Source: Actinomycetota bacterium (GTDB lineage: Bacteria; Actinomycetota; Actinomycetes; Actinomycetales; Microbacteriaceae). Taken from it: 21,011 bases of DNA. Position 1 is the first letter of the stretch. Each line of letters opens with the position of its first letter. The translations under genes were made by a program, and so were the position numbers. The notes beneath the pieces are model-generated. The model was not told where the DNA came from. It did no database searches and worked only from the letters and a program-made list of their open reading frames with translations. The stretch covers positions 1 through 21,011 of the forward strand of contig WLIC01000001.1 in assembly GCA_009702405.1 (NCBI GenBank), written 5' to 3'. Shown here piece by piece: positions 14,154-21,011 of the stretch.

Positions 14154-14774
14154 ATGAATAAAAACAACATGCCTGAATCCAGATATATTCTTCCTTCTTT
14201 CGAGGAGAGAACTCCTTACGGTTACCGTCACCTAGACCCTTACACAAAGCTCTTTGAAGACAGAATCATTTTCTTAGGTGCACAGGTTGATGACGTTTCA
14301 GCCGATGACATCATGGCTCAATTGCTAGTGCTTGAATCACAAGACCCAGATCGTGATATCACAATGTATATCAACTCACCTGGCGGATCTTTCACAGCAC
14401 TAACTGCTATCTACGACACCATGCAATACATCAAGCCACAGATTCAGACAGTTTGTTTGGGTCAAGCAGCTTCTGCTGCTGCTGTGTTGCTTGCTGGTGG
14501 TGCTCCAGGTAAGAGACTTGCTCTTCCTAACTCAACTATCTTGATTCACCAACCTGCTTCTGGTGGCGGTGGACGTGGTCAGGCTTCTGATATTGAAATT
14601 CAGGCAGCTGAGATCATGCGTATGAGAGTCTGGTTAGAAGCGACCATTGCTAAGCATTCAAACAAGTCTGCTGAAGAAGTAAGCAAAGACATTGAGCGCG
14701 ACAAGATTCTCACAGCTGCTCAAGCTCTTGAATATGGTCTTATCGACCAGGTTCTTACCTCAAGAAAGTCTTAG
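14154..14774 (+). CDS. clpP2: ATP-dependent Clp protease proteolytic subunit ClpP2
   Basis: This is the second ClpP-type serine protease subunit. The 206-aa protein has Ser107 (GQAASAAAV), His132 (LIHQPASGG) and Asp183 (IERDKI). It differs from ClpP1 in a Gly-rich insertion after the catalytic His (ASGGGGRGQASD) and a longer N-terminus (about 20 residues, ESRYILPSFEERTPYGY), partly a propeptide or axial loop. In actinobacteria ClpP2 is the ring that docks the unfoldase. AAGGA precedes the ATG. The usual next gene, clpX, is displaced about 2.7 kb by the GH16 islet. Confidence 0.97.
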   Translation: MNKNNMPESRYILPSFEERTPYGYRHLDPYTKLFEDRIIFLGAQVDDVSADDIMAQLLVLESQDPDRDITMYINSPGGSFTALTAIYDTMQYIKPQIQTVCLGQAASAAAVLLAGGAPGKRLALPNSTILIHQPASGGGGRGQASDIEIQAAEIMRMRVWLEATIAKHSNKSAEEVSKDIERDKILTAAQALEYGLIDQVLTSRKS

Positions 14775-14808
14775 TTTCCTTTCGGTAACGGCACCTGTTA
14801 CTAAGGGC

Positions 14809-14839
14809 TTGATTTCCCATATCCCTGTTAGCCTAATAT
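14809..14839 (+). promoter_or_regulatory. Candidate promoter of the GH16 gene
   Basis: TTGATT (14809-14814) and TAATAT (14834-14839) are separated by 19 bp, a little long for a -35/-10 pair. TAATAT ends 9 nt before the GTG at 14849. This is one of the few places in the window where a -35-like element is also visible. Confidence 0.4.
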
Positions 14840-14848
14840 CAACGTTTT

Positions 14849-16336
14849 GTGCGAAACGCCTCCGCTTTAGTTATTGAGGTCATCTTGCGCACAGTCATCC
14901 GATTACTCGCTATCACAAGCATTGCCATTGGCATGCTTGCTGTTAGCGGTGTGACCAATGCTGCCACCTTGAACTCAGCTGTTCCTAAGCCTAAATATGT
15001 TTCTGCAACTGCCAGCAATGCCGCTGTGACAGTCAAATGGGCTAAGGCAACTGGAACTAGTAAATATCGGATCAGTGGCTACCAAGTCACTGCAACTAAA
15101 GGCAGTTGGAAGAGTGTTAAAACTCTCTCCAGTACTGTCACCTCGGTTAGATTCACCGGTTTGACTAACAACTCGCTTTATCGCTTCACCGTGGCAACTC
15201 TGAGCAGTAAATACATCTCTAGTGGCGTTGTTGTCTCTGCAACACCTAAGGGCTCACTGCTAGGTAACTCTGTCCTGTTCGGACAACCAGCAGACATGTT
15301 CTTAGGGACAGCTGATCAACAGCTTTACGCTGTTGCCGCTGGTCCTGATGCTGAATTCATTTCATTGACTCCAAATATCTGTTCAATTATTGGAACTAAG
15401 GTGCACGCTAAAGCACTTGGTGATTGCATCATCAGGGCAATAGCTCCAGCTAATGCTTATTACCTTGCATCTGTTCCAATCGATCGGTTGTTATCCATTG
15501 GAGTTGAGCCTGCACCAGTTGTGAAGACACTGCTTTGGTCAGATGAATTCAATGGAGCTCAGGGAACTGCTCCTGATGCAAGTAAGTGGACTGCAGATAC
15601 CACTGATGGTTGCGGTGCTCCTTATAACAACTGTGGTTGGGGTAACGGTGAGAGACAGTATTACCTAACTTCAAAGAACACTCATGATGGTTCCAGTCAA
15701 GGTGTTCTAACTATTCAGGCAAACAGACAAACCAACTCAACTAGTTACAACTGTTACTTCGGTAAGTGTGAATGGTTGAGCGGAAAGATCACAACATACA
15801 ACAAGGTTGGTTTCACCTACGGCTATATCGAAGCTAGAGCAAAGCTACCTGCCGGTGATGGTTCATGGCCAGCCTTCTGGATGTTAGGTAGCAACATTGC
15901 AACTACTCCTTGGCCTGCTTGTGGCGAGTTAGACATTATGGAATTCAAGGGGTCTGCTCCTCAGATCACTTATGGCACTGTGCACTATGCAAATAGTGGT
16001 GGTGCTCATGAATACAAGGGCGGAACTAAAGACGCCATGGTCGATCTAACTGCTGACTATCACCGTTACGGAATGATGTGGAAAGCAGATGAGATTACGT
16101 TCTACCTGGATGACAATGTTGTCTACAGCATGCGTAAATCTGATTCAGGTTTGGCTAGGTGGCCTTTTGGTCCTAATGCTCAGGGACAAGACCCGAGCTT
16201 CTATGTAATTTTCAATTTAGCTATGGGTGGTCAGTTCGGTGGAAGTATCGATCCAACACTGAACCAAGCAACCCTAAGTGTCGATTGGGTGCGTTATTAC
16301 TCAATCGATGGAGTTGGAAAAATTAGTTCTAAATAA
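14849..16336 (+). CDS. Secreted GH16 beta-glucanase (laminarinase-like) with FN3 domain
   Basis: This is a 495-aa exported glycoside hydrolase. A signal peptide ends near residue 39 (AVSGVTNAA), a fibronectin type III domain covers about 46-133, and a short Ig-like segment follows at about 138-215 with paired cysteines (NICSIIG, GDCIIRA). The GH16 catalytic domain spans about 226-488. It holds the catalytic signature GELDIME, with E360 nucleophile, D362 and E365 acid/base, plus GWGNGERQYYL, GSWPAFWMLG and the C-terminal LSVDWVRYY. The clan includes endo-beta-1,3-glucanases acting on laminarin; the exact glucan is inference. The start is either GTG 14849 or TTG 14885; the latter has GAGG 5 nt upstream and gives a tidier signal peptide. 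The next gene, also secreted, follows after 26 bp. Confidence 0.92.
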   Translation: MRNASALVIEVILRTVIRLLAITSIAIGMLAVSGVTNAATLNSAVPKPKYVSATASNAAVTVKWAKATGTSKYRISGYQVTATKGSWKSVKTLSSTVTSVRFTGLTNNSLYRFTVATLSSKYISSGVVVSATPKGSLLGNSVLFGQPADMFLGTADQQLYAVAAGPDAEFISLTPNICSIIGTKVHAKALGDCIIRAIAPANAYYLASVPIDRLLSIGVEPAPVVKTLLWSDEFNGAQGTAPDASKWTADTTDGCGAPYNNCGWGNGERQYYLTSKNTHDGSSQGVLTIQANRQTNSTSYNCYFGKCEWLSGKITTYNKVGFTYGYIEARAKLPAGDGSWPAFWMLGSNIATTPWPACGELDIMEFKGSAPQITYGTVHYANSGGAHEYKGGTKDAMVDLTADYHRYGMMWKADEITFYLDDNVVYSMRKSDSGLARWPFGPNAQGQDPSFYVIFNLAMGGQFGGSIDPTLNQATLSVDWVRYYSIDGVGKISSK

Positions 16337-16362
16337 AGTAAAAAACAATCGAAAGGCATCAA

Positions 16363-17358
16363 ATGAACAAGAGATTGAGTAGATCAATCGTGGCAGCAGT
16401 TTCCTCAGTAGTTTTACTAGGAGCACTCGCCATCCAACCAGCTCAGGCTGCCGGCTACGTAGCTCCAGTTAATGGCTCATACGTTATGCGCTTGGTGTCT
16501 CCACTACCTGGTTCAACTAACAGCGTGAACCTAACTGCAGATGCCAAAGGTGACTGGGACCAGTTCTATGGCAAAGGCCTAAACGCGTTCATTATGTATG
16601 CCGATGTTAAAGGCGATGTCTCACTGACTTACAAATACACCAACGCTGCAGGTGTTGCTATCACCAATGCCACTGTTTATTTGATTGTGAACAAGAAGTA
16701 TTCATGTAGCAAGACAACTTTCTCGACCACTATGGGAACCAACTACCCAGGTAGCAATAGACCTAACACGAGCTCTATTGTTCGTGACTGGTGTGGCGAT
16801 CAGCCACAAATGGGTGCTGGTGAAACAGCAATCATTGGTAGAACAGACTCTTTTGGTAAAGCAACATACACAATGAAGAACTGGAACCTTACAGGTGAGC
16901 AATTCCCATCTGCTATCAACAAGATGAACCAGTACTCTAAGGGAATTCCTTGTGGCGATGACACCATGTGTCTTCAAACAACTCTTGCTCCGAGCATGTC
17001 TGCTCACCCGAGCGAAGCTGCTGAACGTGGCGAAGACAAAGACTTGTTGTTCTTGCACTTCGTGAACCCAAAGCTAACTGCGTTGAACCCAACTCAGAAA
17101 GTTAAGGCAGGAACTTCTAAGAAACTTAGCTTCAAGCTAACCAACTTAGCTGGAGCAGTAGTTAAGGGCACCACCGTTACCTTCGAGTCATTTGGTGAAG
17201 GTAACGATGTTGACGAGTGGTCTGAGATTTCAGACAAAGACGGTCTAGTTTCAACAACTGTTACTGCACCTAAGGGAACTCTTGGACTTCAAGTAATTAG
17301 AGCCAAGGTTTATGGCGCTAACAAGGGAACCGATGCAAAGGTTTACTGGATCAAGTAA
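16363..17358 (+). CDS. Secreted Ig-like domain protein, unknown function
   Basis: This 331-aa protein has a clear signal peptide: basic MNKRLSR, a hydrophobic core and cleavage near QPAQA at residue 29. I recognise no enzyme family. The N-terminal module (about 40-175) contains LTYKYTNAAGVAITNATVYL and DSFGKATYTM. The C-terminal module (about 240-331) contains KLSFKLTNLAGAVVKGTTVTF and DKDGLVSTTVTAP. Both resemble the 'DANG-V-T' rhythm of bacterial Ig-like (Big_1) folds. Four cysteines (115, 144, 197, 203) lie in and after the first module and may form two disulfides. There is no LPxTG, transmembrane or choline-binding anchor, so it is probably released or bound to the wall or a glucan. AAAGG precedes the ATG; it is probably in an operon with the GH16 gene. 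Confidence 0.85.
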   Translation: MNKRLSRSIVAAVSSVVLLGALAIQPAQAAGYVAPVNGSYVMRLVSPLPGSTNSVNLTADAKGDWDQFYGKGLNAFIMYADVKGDVSLTYKYTNAAGVAITNATVYLIVNKKYSCSKTTFSTTMGTNYPGSNRPNTSSIVRDWCGDQPQMGAGETAIIGRTDSFGKATYTMKNWNLTGEQFPSAINKMNQYSKGIPCGDDTMCLQTTLAPSMSAHPSEAAERGEDKDLLFLHFVNPKLTALNPTQKVKAGTSKKLSFKLTNLAGAVVKGTTVTFESFGEGNDVDEWSEISDKDGLVSTTVTAPKGTLGLQVIRAKVYGANKGTDAKVYWIK

Positions 17359-17370
17359 ATACTTATAGCT

Positions 17371-17404
17371 AAGAGCCAGGTGGGTAAGTGCCCACCTGGC
17401 TCTT
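17371..17404 (+). terminator. Strong hairpin terminator closing the GH16 islet
   Basis: AAGAGCCAGGTGGG and CCCACCTGGCTCTT pair perfectly over 14 bp around a 6-nt loop TAAGTG. It is followed by CTGCTTTCC, so the U-tract is weak, but stem strength and position 12 bp after a stop support termination. It isolates the islet from clpX. Confidence 0.8.
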
Positions 17405-17448
17405 CTGCTTTCCTGCCCTGCCTCCAAGGCAATGTCCCTGTGTTTATG

Positions 17449-17454
17449 TAGGCT
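17449..17454 (+). promoter_or_regulatory. -10 element TAGGCT, leaderless promoter of clpX
   Basis: TAGGCT is followed by 6 nt (TTTGAC) and the clpX ATG at 17461. No Shine-Dalgarno sequence precedes the ATG. The geometry is the same as at msrA, the EamA gene and the decarboxylase. Confidence 0.6.
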
Positions 17455-17460
17455 TTTGAC

Positions 17461-18735
17461 ATGACTCGACTAAGCGAATCAGGAGATATGCTCAAGTGCA
17501 ACTTCTGTTCTAAGACACAGAAGCAAGTGCTAAAGCTTATTGCTGGACCTGGCGTATACATCTGTAATGAATGTATAGCTCTGTGTAACGAGATCATTGA
17601 AGAAGAAATGGGCAAGCCTTCGAAGGTTGCCGAAGACTTTGAACTACCTAGACCTAAAGAAATCTTTGCTTTCTTAGATGAATACGTAATCGGTCAGACT
17701 CAAGCCAAGAAGGCATTATCTGTTGCTGTTTACAACCACTACAAGCGCATTCGTTCAGCAGGAACACTAACTACCTCTGGCAAAGCTCATGATGCAATTG
17801 AAATTGCTAAATCAAACATCTTGATGGTTGGCCCTACCGGTTGCGGTAAGACATACCTTGCTCAGACCTTGGCTAAGCGACTAAATGTTCCTTTTGCTGT
17901 TGCTGATGCAACCTCTCTTACTGAAGCCGGCTATGTCGGTGAAGATGTTGAAAACATCTTGCTCAAGCTTTACCAGGCTGCTGATGGTGACGTGAAGCGA
18001 GCAGAGCACGGAATTATTTACATTGATGAGATTGACAAGATCTCTCGCAAAGCTGAGAACCCTTCGATTACTAGAGATGTCTCTGGTGAAGGTGTTCAGC
18101 AAGCTCTCTTGAAGATTCTTGAAGGAACAGTAGCCTCGATTCCTCCACAAGGCGGGCGTAAGCACCCACAGCAAGAATTTATCCAGATGGATACCACCAA
18201 CATTCTCTTCATTGTTGCTGGAGCTTTTGCAGGATTGGAAACAATTGTGCAGGGTCGTATCGGTAAGAAGGGCATCGGCTTTGGTGCGGACATTCGCAAC
18301 AAGGACGAGGAAACTGACATCTTCACTCAGGTGCAATCAGAAGATCTTCGTAAGTTTGGTTTGATTCCAGAATTCATCGGTCGTCTTCCAGTAATCGCTG
18401 CGGTAACCCCGCTGGATAAGGAAGCTCTTATCCAAATCTTGGTTGAACCTAAGAATGCTTTGGTTAAGCAGTATCAGCGCATGTTTGAGATCGATGGCTT
18501 TGAACTTGAATTTGATTTAGAAGCACTGGAGATGATTGCTGAAGAAGCTATCAAGCGCGATACCGGTGCTCGAGGCCTTCGTTCAATCCTTGAAGACATT
18601 CTTGGACCAATCATGTTTGAGATTCCAGGTAGTGCCGCACAGGGAATCGTGAAGATCACAAAGGCTGTAGTTGAAGGTTTAGAGCAACCAGCTATCGTTC
18701 CTTTCAAGTCTTCAAGACAAGAAAAGTCGGCTTAG
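17461..18735 (+). CDS. clpX: ATP-dependent Clp protease ATP-binding subunit ClpX
   Basis: ClpX is an AAA+ unfoldase that feeds substrates to ClpP. The 424-aa protein has an N-terminal zinc-binding domain with Cys13, Cys16, Cys35 and Cys38, Walker A GPTGCGKT, pore-1 loop GYVG, Walker [11 protein letters not shown], the RKH pore loop ([10 protein letters not shown]), the IGF loop that docks onto ClpP (KKGIGFGAD), and sensor-2 GARGLRSI. All catalytic parts are intact. The start ATG gives [16 protein letters not shown], as in other actinobacteria. It has its own leaderless-type promoter after the GH16 islet. It ends in tandem stops TAG-TAA, directly followed in the same frame by the TTG of the permease gene. 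Confidence 0.97.
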   Translation: MTRLSESGDMLKCNFCSKTQKQVLKLIAGPGVYICNECIALCNEIIEEEMGKPSKVAEDFELPRPKEIFAFLDEYVIGQTQAKKALSVAVYNHYKRIRSAGTLTTSGKAHDAIEIAKSNILMVGPTGCGKTYLAQTLAKRLNVPFAVADATSLTEAGYVGEDVENILLKLYQAADGDVKRAEHGIIYIDEIDKISRKAENPSITRDVSGEGVQQALLKILEGTVASIPPQGGRKHPQQEFIQMDTTNILFIVAGAFAGLETIVQGRIGKKGIGFGADIRNKDEETDIFTQVQSEDLRKFGLIPEFIGRLPVIAAVTPLDKEALIQILVEPKNALVKQYQRMFEIDGFELEFDLEALEMIAEEAIKRDTGARGLRSILEDILGPIMFEIPGSAAQGIVKITKAVVEGLEQPAIVPFKSSRQEKSA

Positions 18736-18738
18736 TAA

Positions 18739-19920
18739 TTGTCCGACAATCAAGCTCTAGGGCTTAGAGCTCCAATCATTGCTGGGGCGGTTGCAAGCAT
18801 CACAGGAACAGCAGCAACAACTGCAATCTTTCTGAGTGCGTTCGTAGCCATAGGTGCTACCAAAGAGCAAACCATATCCATGGTTGCGATCATGCTGGTC
18901 TTCTATGGCACTCTCTCAATTTTTCTTAGCTGGCGACACAAGATGCCACTATCAGTTGTTTGGTCAACACCAGGAGCCGCATTACTTGCAGGCTCGACGC
19001 TTACTGGAGTTGGTTTTTCAAATGTCATGGGCGGCATTCTCATTACAGGAATACTTTTAGCGCTTACTGGTTTATGGCCAAAGCTAGGGGAGTTAGTTTC
19101 TAGAATTCCTAAATCTGTAGCGAGCGCGATGTTAGCTGGAGTTATCTTTAACTTCTGTGTTGCACCGTTTATCGCGAGTGCTCAATATCCAATGCTGGTT
19201 TTGCCAGTAATACTTGTTTGGATTTTGCTTTATTGGTTAGCGCCACTTTGGGCCTCGCCAGTTGCAATTGTTTTGGCGTTCACCCTAATCGGTATCAATC
19301 AAGGTCTCTCAGTTAGCGCATCTGACTGGATGATCGGTATCAACCTGGTTCAACCTGAGTTCAGCATCGCCAGCGTTTTCTCAATTGCTTTGCCGTTGTA
19401 TTTGGTAGCGCTGGCATCCCAGAATATCCCAGGTATAGCCATTATGAAATCTTTTGGCTATGAGGTGCCGTTTAGATCATCACTTGTAACAACTGGGCTT
19501 GGAACTGTTGTTGCTTCATTCTTTGGTGGTTTTGTAATGAACTTAGCTGCCATAACAGCTGCTCTAAATGCTAATGAGCAGGCGCACAAAGATCCTTCAA
19601 AACGTTGGATAGCTTCAGTAAGCGGTGGTCTTGTTTACTGGGTTTTCGCTATCTTCGCAGGAATTGCAGTTGCCTTTGTTTATCAGACACCGAGAGAGTT
19701 ATTACTTGCAGCCAGCGGTCTGGCACTGCTTCCAACCATCGTTAATTCATTCAATGTGATGGTGGAGACAGCAGAGCAGAGATTGCCTGCAGTTATTACG
19801 TTCTTGGTTGCATCCAGCGGTGTTGCATTCTTCTCGGTAGGAGCAGCGTTCTGGGCCATATTGCTTGGCTTAGCACTGATTGCTTTACTGAAACTAAGAA
19901 ACCCTTTTAAGAAGGCTTAG
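18739..19920 (+). CDS. BenE/NCS2-like secondary transporter
   Basis: This is a 393-aa membrane protein with about 11-12 hydrophobic helices, resembling the benzoate/H+ symporter BenE within the wider NCS2 fold. Typical blocks are RAPIIAGAVASITGTAATTAIFL at the N-terminus, VWSTPGAALLAGS, PGIAIMKSFGYEVPFRSSLVTTGLGT and the FGGFVMNLAAITAAL re-entrant region. Family members import aromatic acids or nucleobases; benzoate is a family name here, not a demonstrated substrate. The TTG at 18739 is the only start before the first helix and lies 3 nt after the clpX stop, so translation is probably coupled. Its TAG overlaps the stop of the convergent peptidase by 4 bp. Confidence 0.87.
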   Translation: MSDNQALGLRAPIIAGAVASITGTAATTAIFLSAFVAIGATKEQTISMVAIMLVFYGTLSIFLSWRHKMPLSVVWSTPGAALLAGSTLTGVGFSNVMGGILITGILLALTGLWPKLGELVSRIPKSVASAMLAGVIFNFCVAPFIASAQYPMLVLPVILVWILLYWLAPLWASPVAIVLAFTLIGINQGLSVSASDWMIGINLVQPEFSIASVFSIALPLYLVALASQNIPGIAIMKSFGYEVPFRSSLVTTGLGTVVASFFGGFVMNLAAITAALNANEQAHKDPSKRWIASVSGGLVYWVFAIFAGIAVAFVYQTPRELLLAASGLALLPTIVNSFNVMVETAEQRLPAVITFLVASSGVAFFSVGAAFWAILLGLALIALLKLRNPFKKA

Positions 19921-21011
19921 AGCAGTCCACGACGCTTTAGAAGCGGTTCGATGGTTGCATCGCGTCCTCTAAAGTTTCTAAACATCTGCATCGAGTTAAT
20001 AGATCCACCACGAGCTAGCAGAGTATTTCTGAAGTGATCTCCATTTGCTCTAGTTAGTCCACCGTTTTCCTTGAACCAGTCAACAGTGTCAGCATCTAGA
20101 ACTTCTGACCAGATGTATCCGTAGTATCCAGCTGAGTAACCACCAGCGAAGATATGTGAGAAATATGTTGAACGGTAACGAGTTGGAACTGGTCCATAAT
20201 CTAGTCCGTAGTCAGCAATTGCTTTCGCTTCAAATGCTTCAACATCGTCAACTGTTGAATCAGCAGTTAGCGAATGCCAAGCAAGGTCAAGGATTGCAGC
20301 AGCTAAGTATGAAGTGGTTGCATGACCTTCGTTGAAAGTAGATGCAGCCTTTAGGTTGTCGACCCATTCCTGAGGAATCTTCTCACCGGTCTCATAGTGC
20401 TTCGCGTAGTTATCTAGCACCTCAGGCCAGGTCAACCACATCTCATTTACCTGAGATGGGAACTCAACGAAGTCTCTTTCAACGCTGGTACCGGAGAATC
20501 TTGGGTACTTCACATCTGAGAGAATTCCGTGCAAGGTGTGACCAAACTCGTGGAACAAAGTTGTGATCTCGTCGTAGGTCAAAAGAGTCGGTTGACCTGC
20601 AGGTGGCTTAGGCACGTTTAGGTTGTTCACAACAACTGGTAGTTGACCTAGTAAATGGTTCTGGTCAACTAGGTTGTTCATCCAAGCGCCACCACGCTTT
20701 GAATCGCGGGTGTAGAAATCCCCGATAAACAAAGCAAGTTTCGAACCATCTTCGTTGAATACTTCGAATGCACGAGCATCTGGGTGGTAAGTAACGATGT
20801 CTTTACGTTCCTTGAATGAGATACCAAAGAGCTTGTTAGCTGCGAAGAAAACACCGTCGAAGAGAACTCGTTCTAGTTCGAAGTATGGACGCATAGCAGT
20901 GGTGTCTAGGTTGAACTTCTCAAGGCGAACAGCTTCGGTATAGAAGTCCCAGTCCCATGACTCAAGAGTGAAGTTCTCACCACTAGCATCAATAGCCTTC
21001 TGCAGATCCGC
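19917..21011 (-). CDS. dcp: M3-family oligopeptidase (dipeptidyl carboxypeptidase type), 5' end outside window
   Basis: This is the C-terminal 364 codons of a thimet-oligopeptidase-family zinc peptidase; the frame stays open to the right edge (WDWDFYTEAVRLEKFNLD near the edge), so the N-terminal half is missing. It shows the zinc motif HEFGH in TLFHEFGHTLHGILS, the third ligand region in VEFPSQVNEMW, and the substrate-binding GYSAGYYGYIWSEVLDAD followed by GDHFRNTLLARGGS. These match peptidyl-dipeptidase Dcp better than PepF, but the assignment within M3 is tentative. The role would be cytoplasmic degradation of short peptides, for example those released by ClpP and trimmed by PepN. It is convergent with the permease gene. 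Confidence 0.92.
   Translation of the reverse strand, partial: ADLQKAIDASGENFTLESWDWDFYTEAVRLEKFNLDTTAMRPYFELERVLFDGVFFAANKLFGISFKERKDIVTYHPDARAFEVFNEDGSKLALFIGDFYTRDSKRGGAWMNNLVDQNHLLGQLPVVVNNLNVPKPPAGQPTLLTYDEITTLFHEFGHTLHGILSDVKYPRFSGTSVERDFVEFPSQVNEMWLTWPEVLDNYAKHYETGEKIPQEWVDNLKAASTFNEGHATTSYLAAAILDLAWHSLTADSTVDDVEAFEAKAIADYGLDYGPVPTRYRSTYFSHIFAGGYSAGYYGYIWSEVLDADTVDWFKENGGLTRANGDHFRNTLLARGGSINSMQMFRNFRGRDATIEPLLKRRGLL

Noticed and set aside
14780..14803. Weak GTAAC/GTTAC hairpin after clpP2 as a terminator
   Set aside because: Only 5 bp with a 7-nt loop and no T-run; too weak to call.
16702..17058. 118-aa minus-strand frame inside the secreted protein gene
   Set aside because: The plus-strand gene has a signal peptide and ribosome-binding site; the minus frame has neither and an odd Cys/His/Val-rich composition.
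17881..18336. 151-aa minus-strand frame inside clpX
   Set aside because: It is a shadow of the conserved AAA+ core; its composition follows from clpX codon use.
18733..18741. ClpX-permease readthrough fusion
   Set aside because: Although in frame, two consecutive stop codons separate them, and a fusion of ClpX to a 12-helix permease has no known parallel.

Overview
The window looks like a piece of a small, low-to-mid GC actinobacterial (Actinomycetota) chromosome. The reasons are paired clpP genes followed by clpX, a group II truncated haemoglobin near pepN, an ssb-like gene next to ettA, an MPEGHT-type Nei glycosylase next to rpiB, and several leaderless-type promoters. From memory, the order ssb-ettA / thioesterase / globin / pepN / rpiB / nei / tig / clpP1-clpP2 / clpX matches the core block around Rv2478c-Rv2457c in Mycobacterium tuberculosis. 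The A/T-leaning composition, very short intergenic gaps and convergent genes whose stop codons overlap suggest a streamlined, probably aquatic lineage (Luna/Rhodoluna-type Microbacteriaceae or acI-like). The sequence alone does not decide which. I see no mobile elements, CRISPR arrays, phage genes or rRNA.

Layout. 1-2000, minus strand: an EamA transporter, a coupled 78-aa membrane protein, and a PLP-dependent decarboxylase cut by the window edge. 2020-4929, plus strand: msrA with a terminator, then ssb and ettA separated by a structured spacer. 4926-6620: a TesB-type thioesterase (minus), divergent from a conserved unknown gene (plus). 6617-10490, minus strand: a tight pepN-mscS-glbO operon. 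10570-11850, plus strand: rpiB and nei. 11857-12093: tRNA-Gly(TCC) on minus and tRNA-Pro(TGG) on plus. 12153-14774, plus strand: tig, clpP1, clpP2. 14849-17358: an islet with a secreted GH16 beta-glucanase and a secreted protein of unknown function, closed by a strong hairpin terminator. 17461-19920: clpX and a BenE/NCS2-like permease. 19917-21011, minus strand: an M3 oligopeptidase cut by the right edge.

How the genes work together. Most of the block is protein quality control and peptide turnover: trigger factor, ClpP1P2, ClpX, PepN and an M3 dipeptidyl carboxypeptidase. Beside it are oxidative-damage repair genes (MsrA, Nei), ribosome throttling (EttA) and ssDNA binding. The GH16 islet is the most accessory-like part and points to use of beta-1,3-glucans such as laminarin.

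The most notable signals are non-coding. The exact motif TAGGCT followed by 6 nt and a start codon precedes four genes, and at eamA/msrA it forms one perfect palindrome that can serve both directions. Two interleaved perfect inverted repeats cover the ssb ribosome-binding site and start codon. A roughly 100-nt element between ssb and ettA is closed by an 11-bp perfect stem. A 9-bp hairpin sits at the probable 5' end of the tig mRNA.
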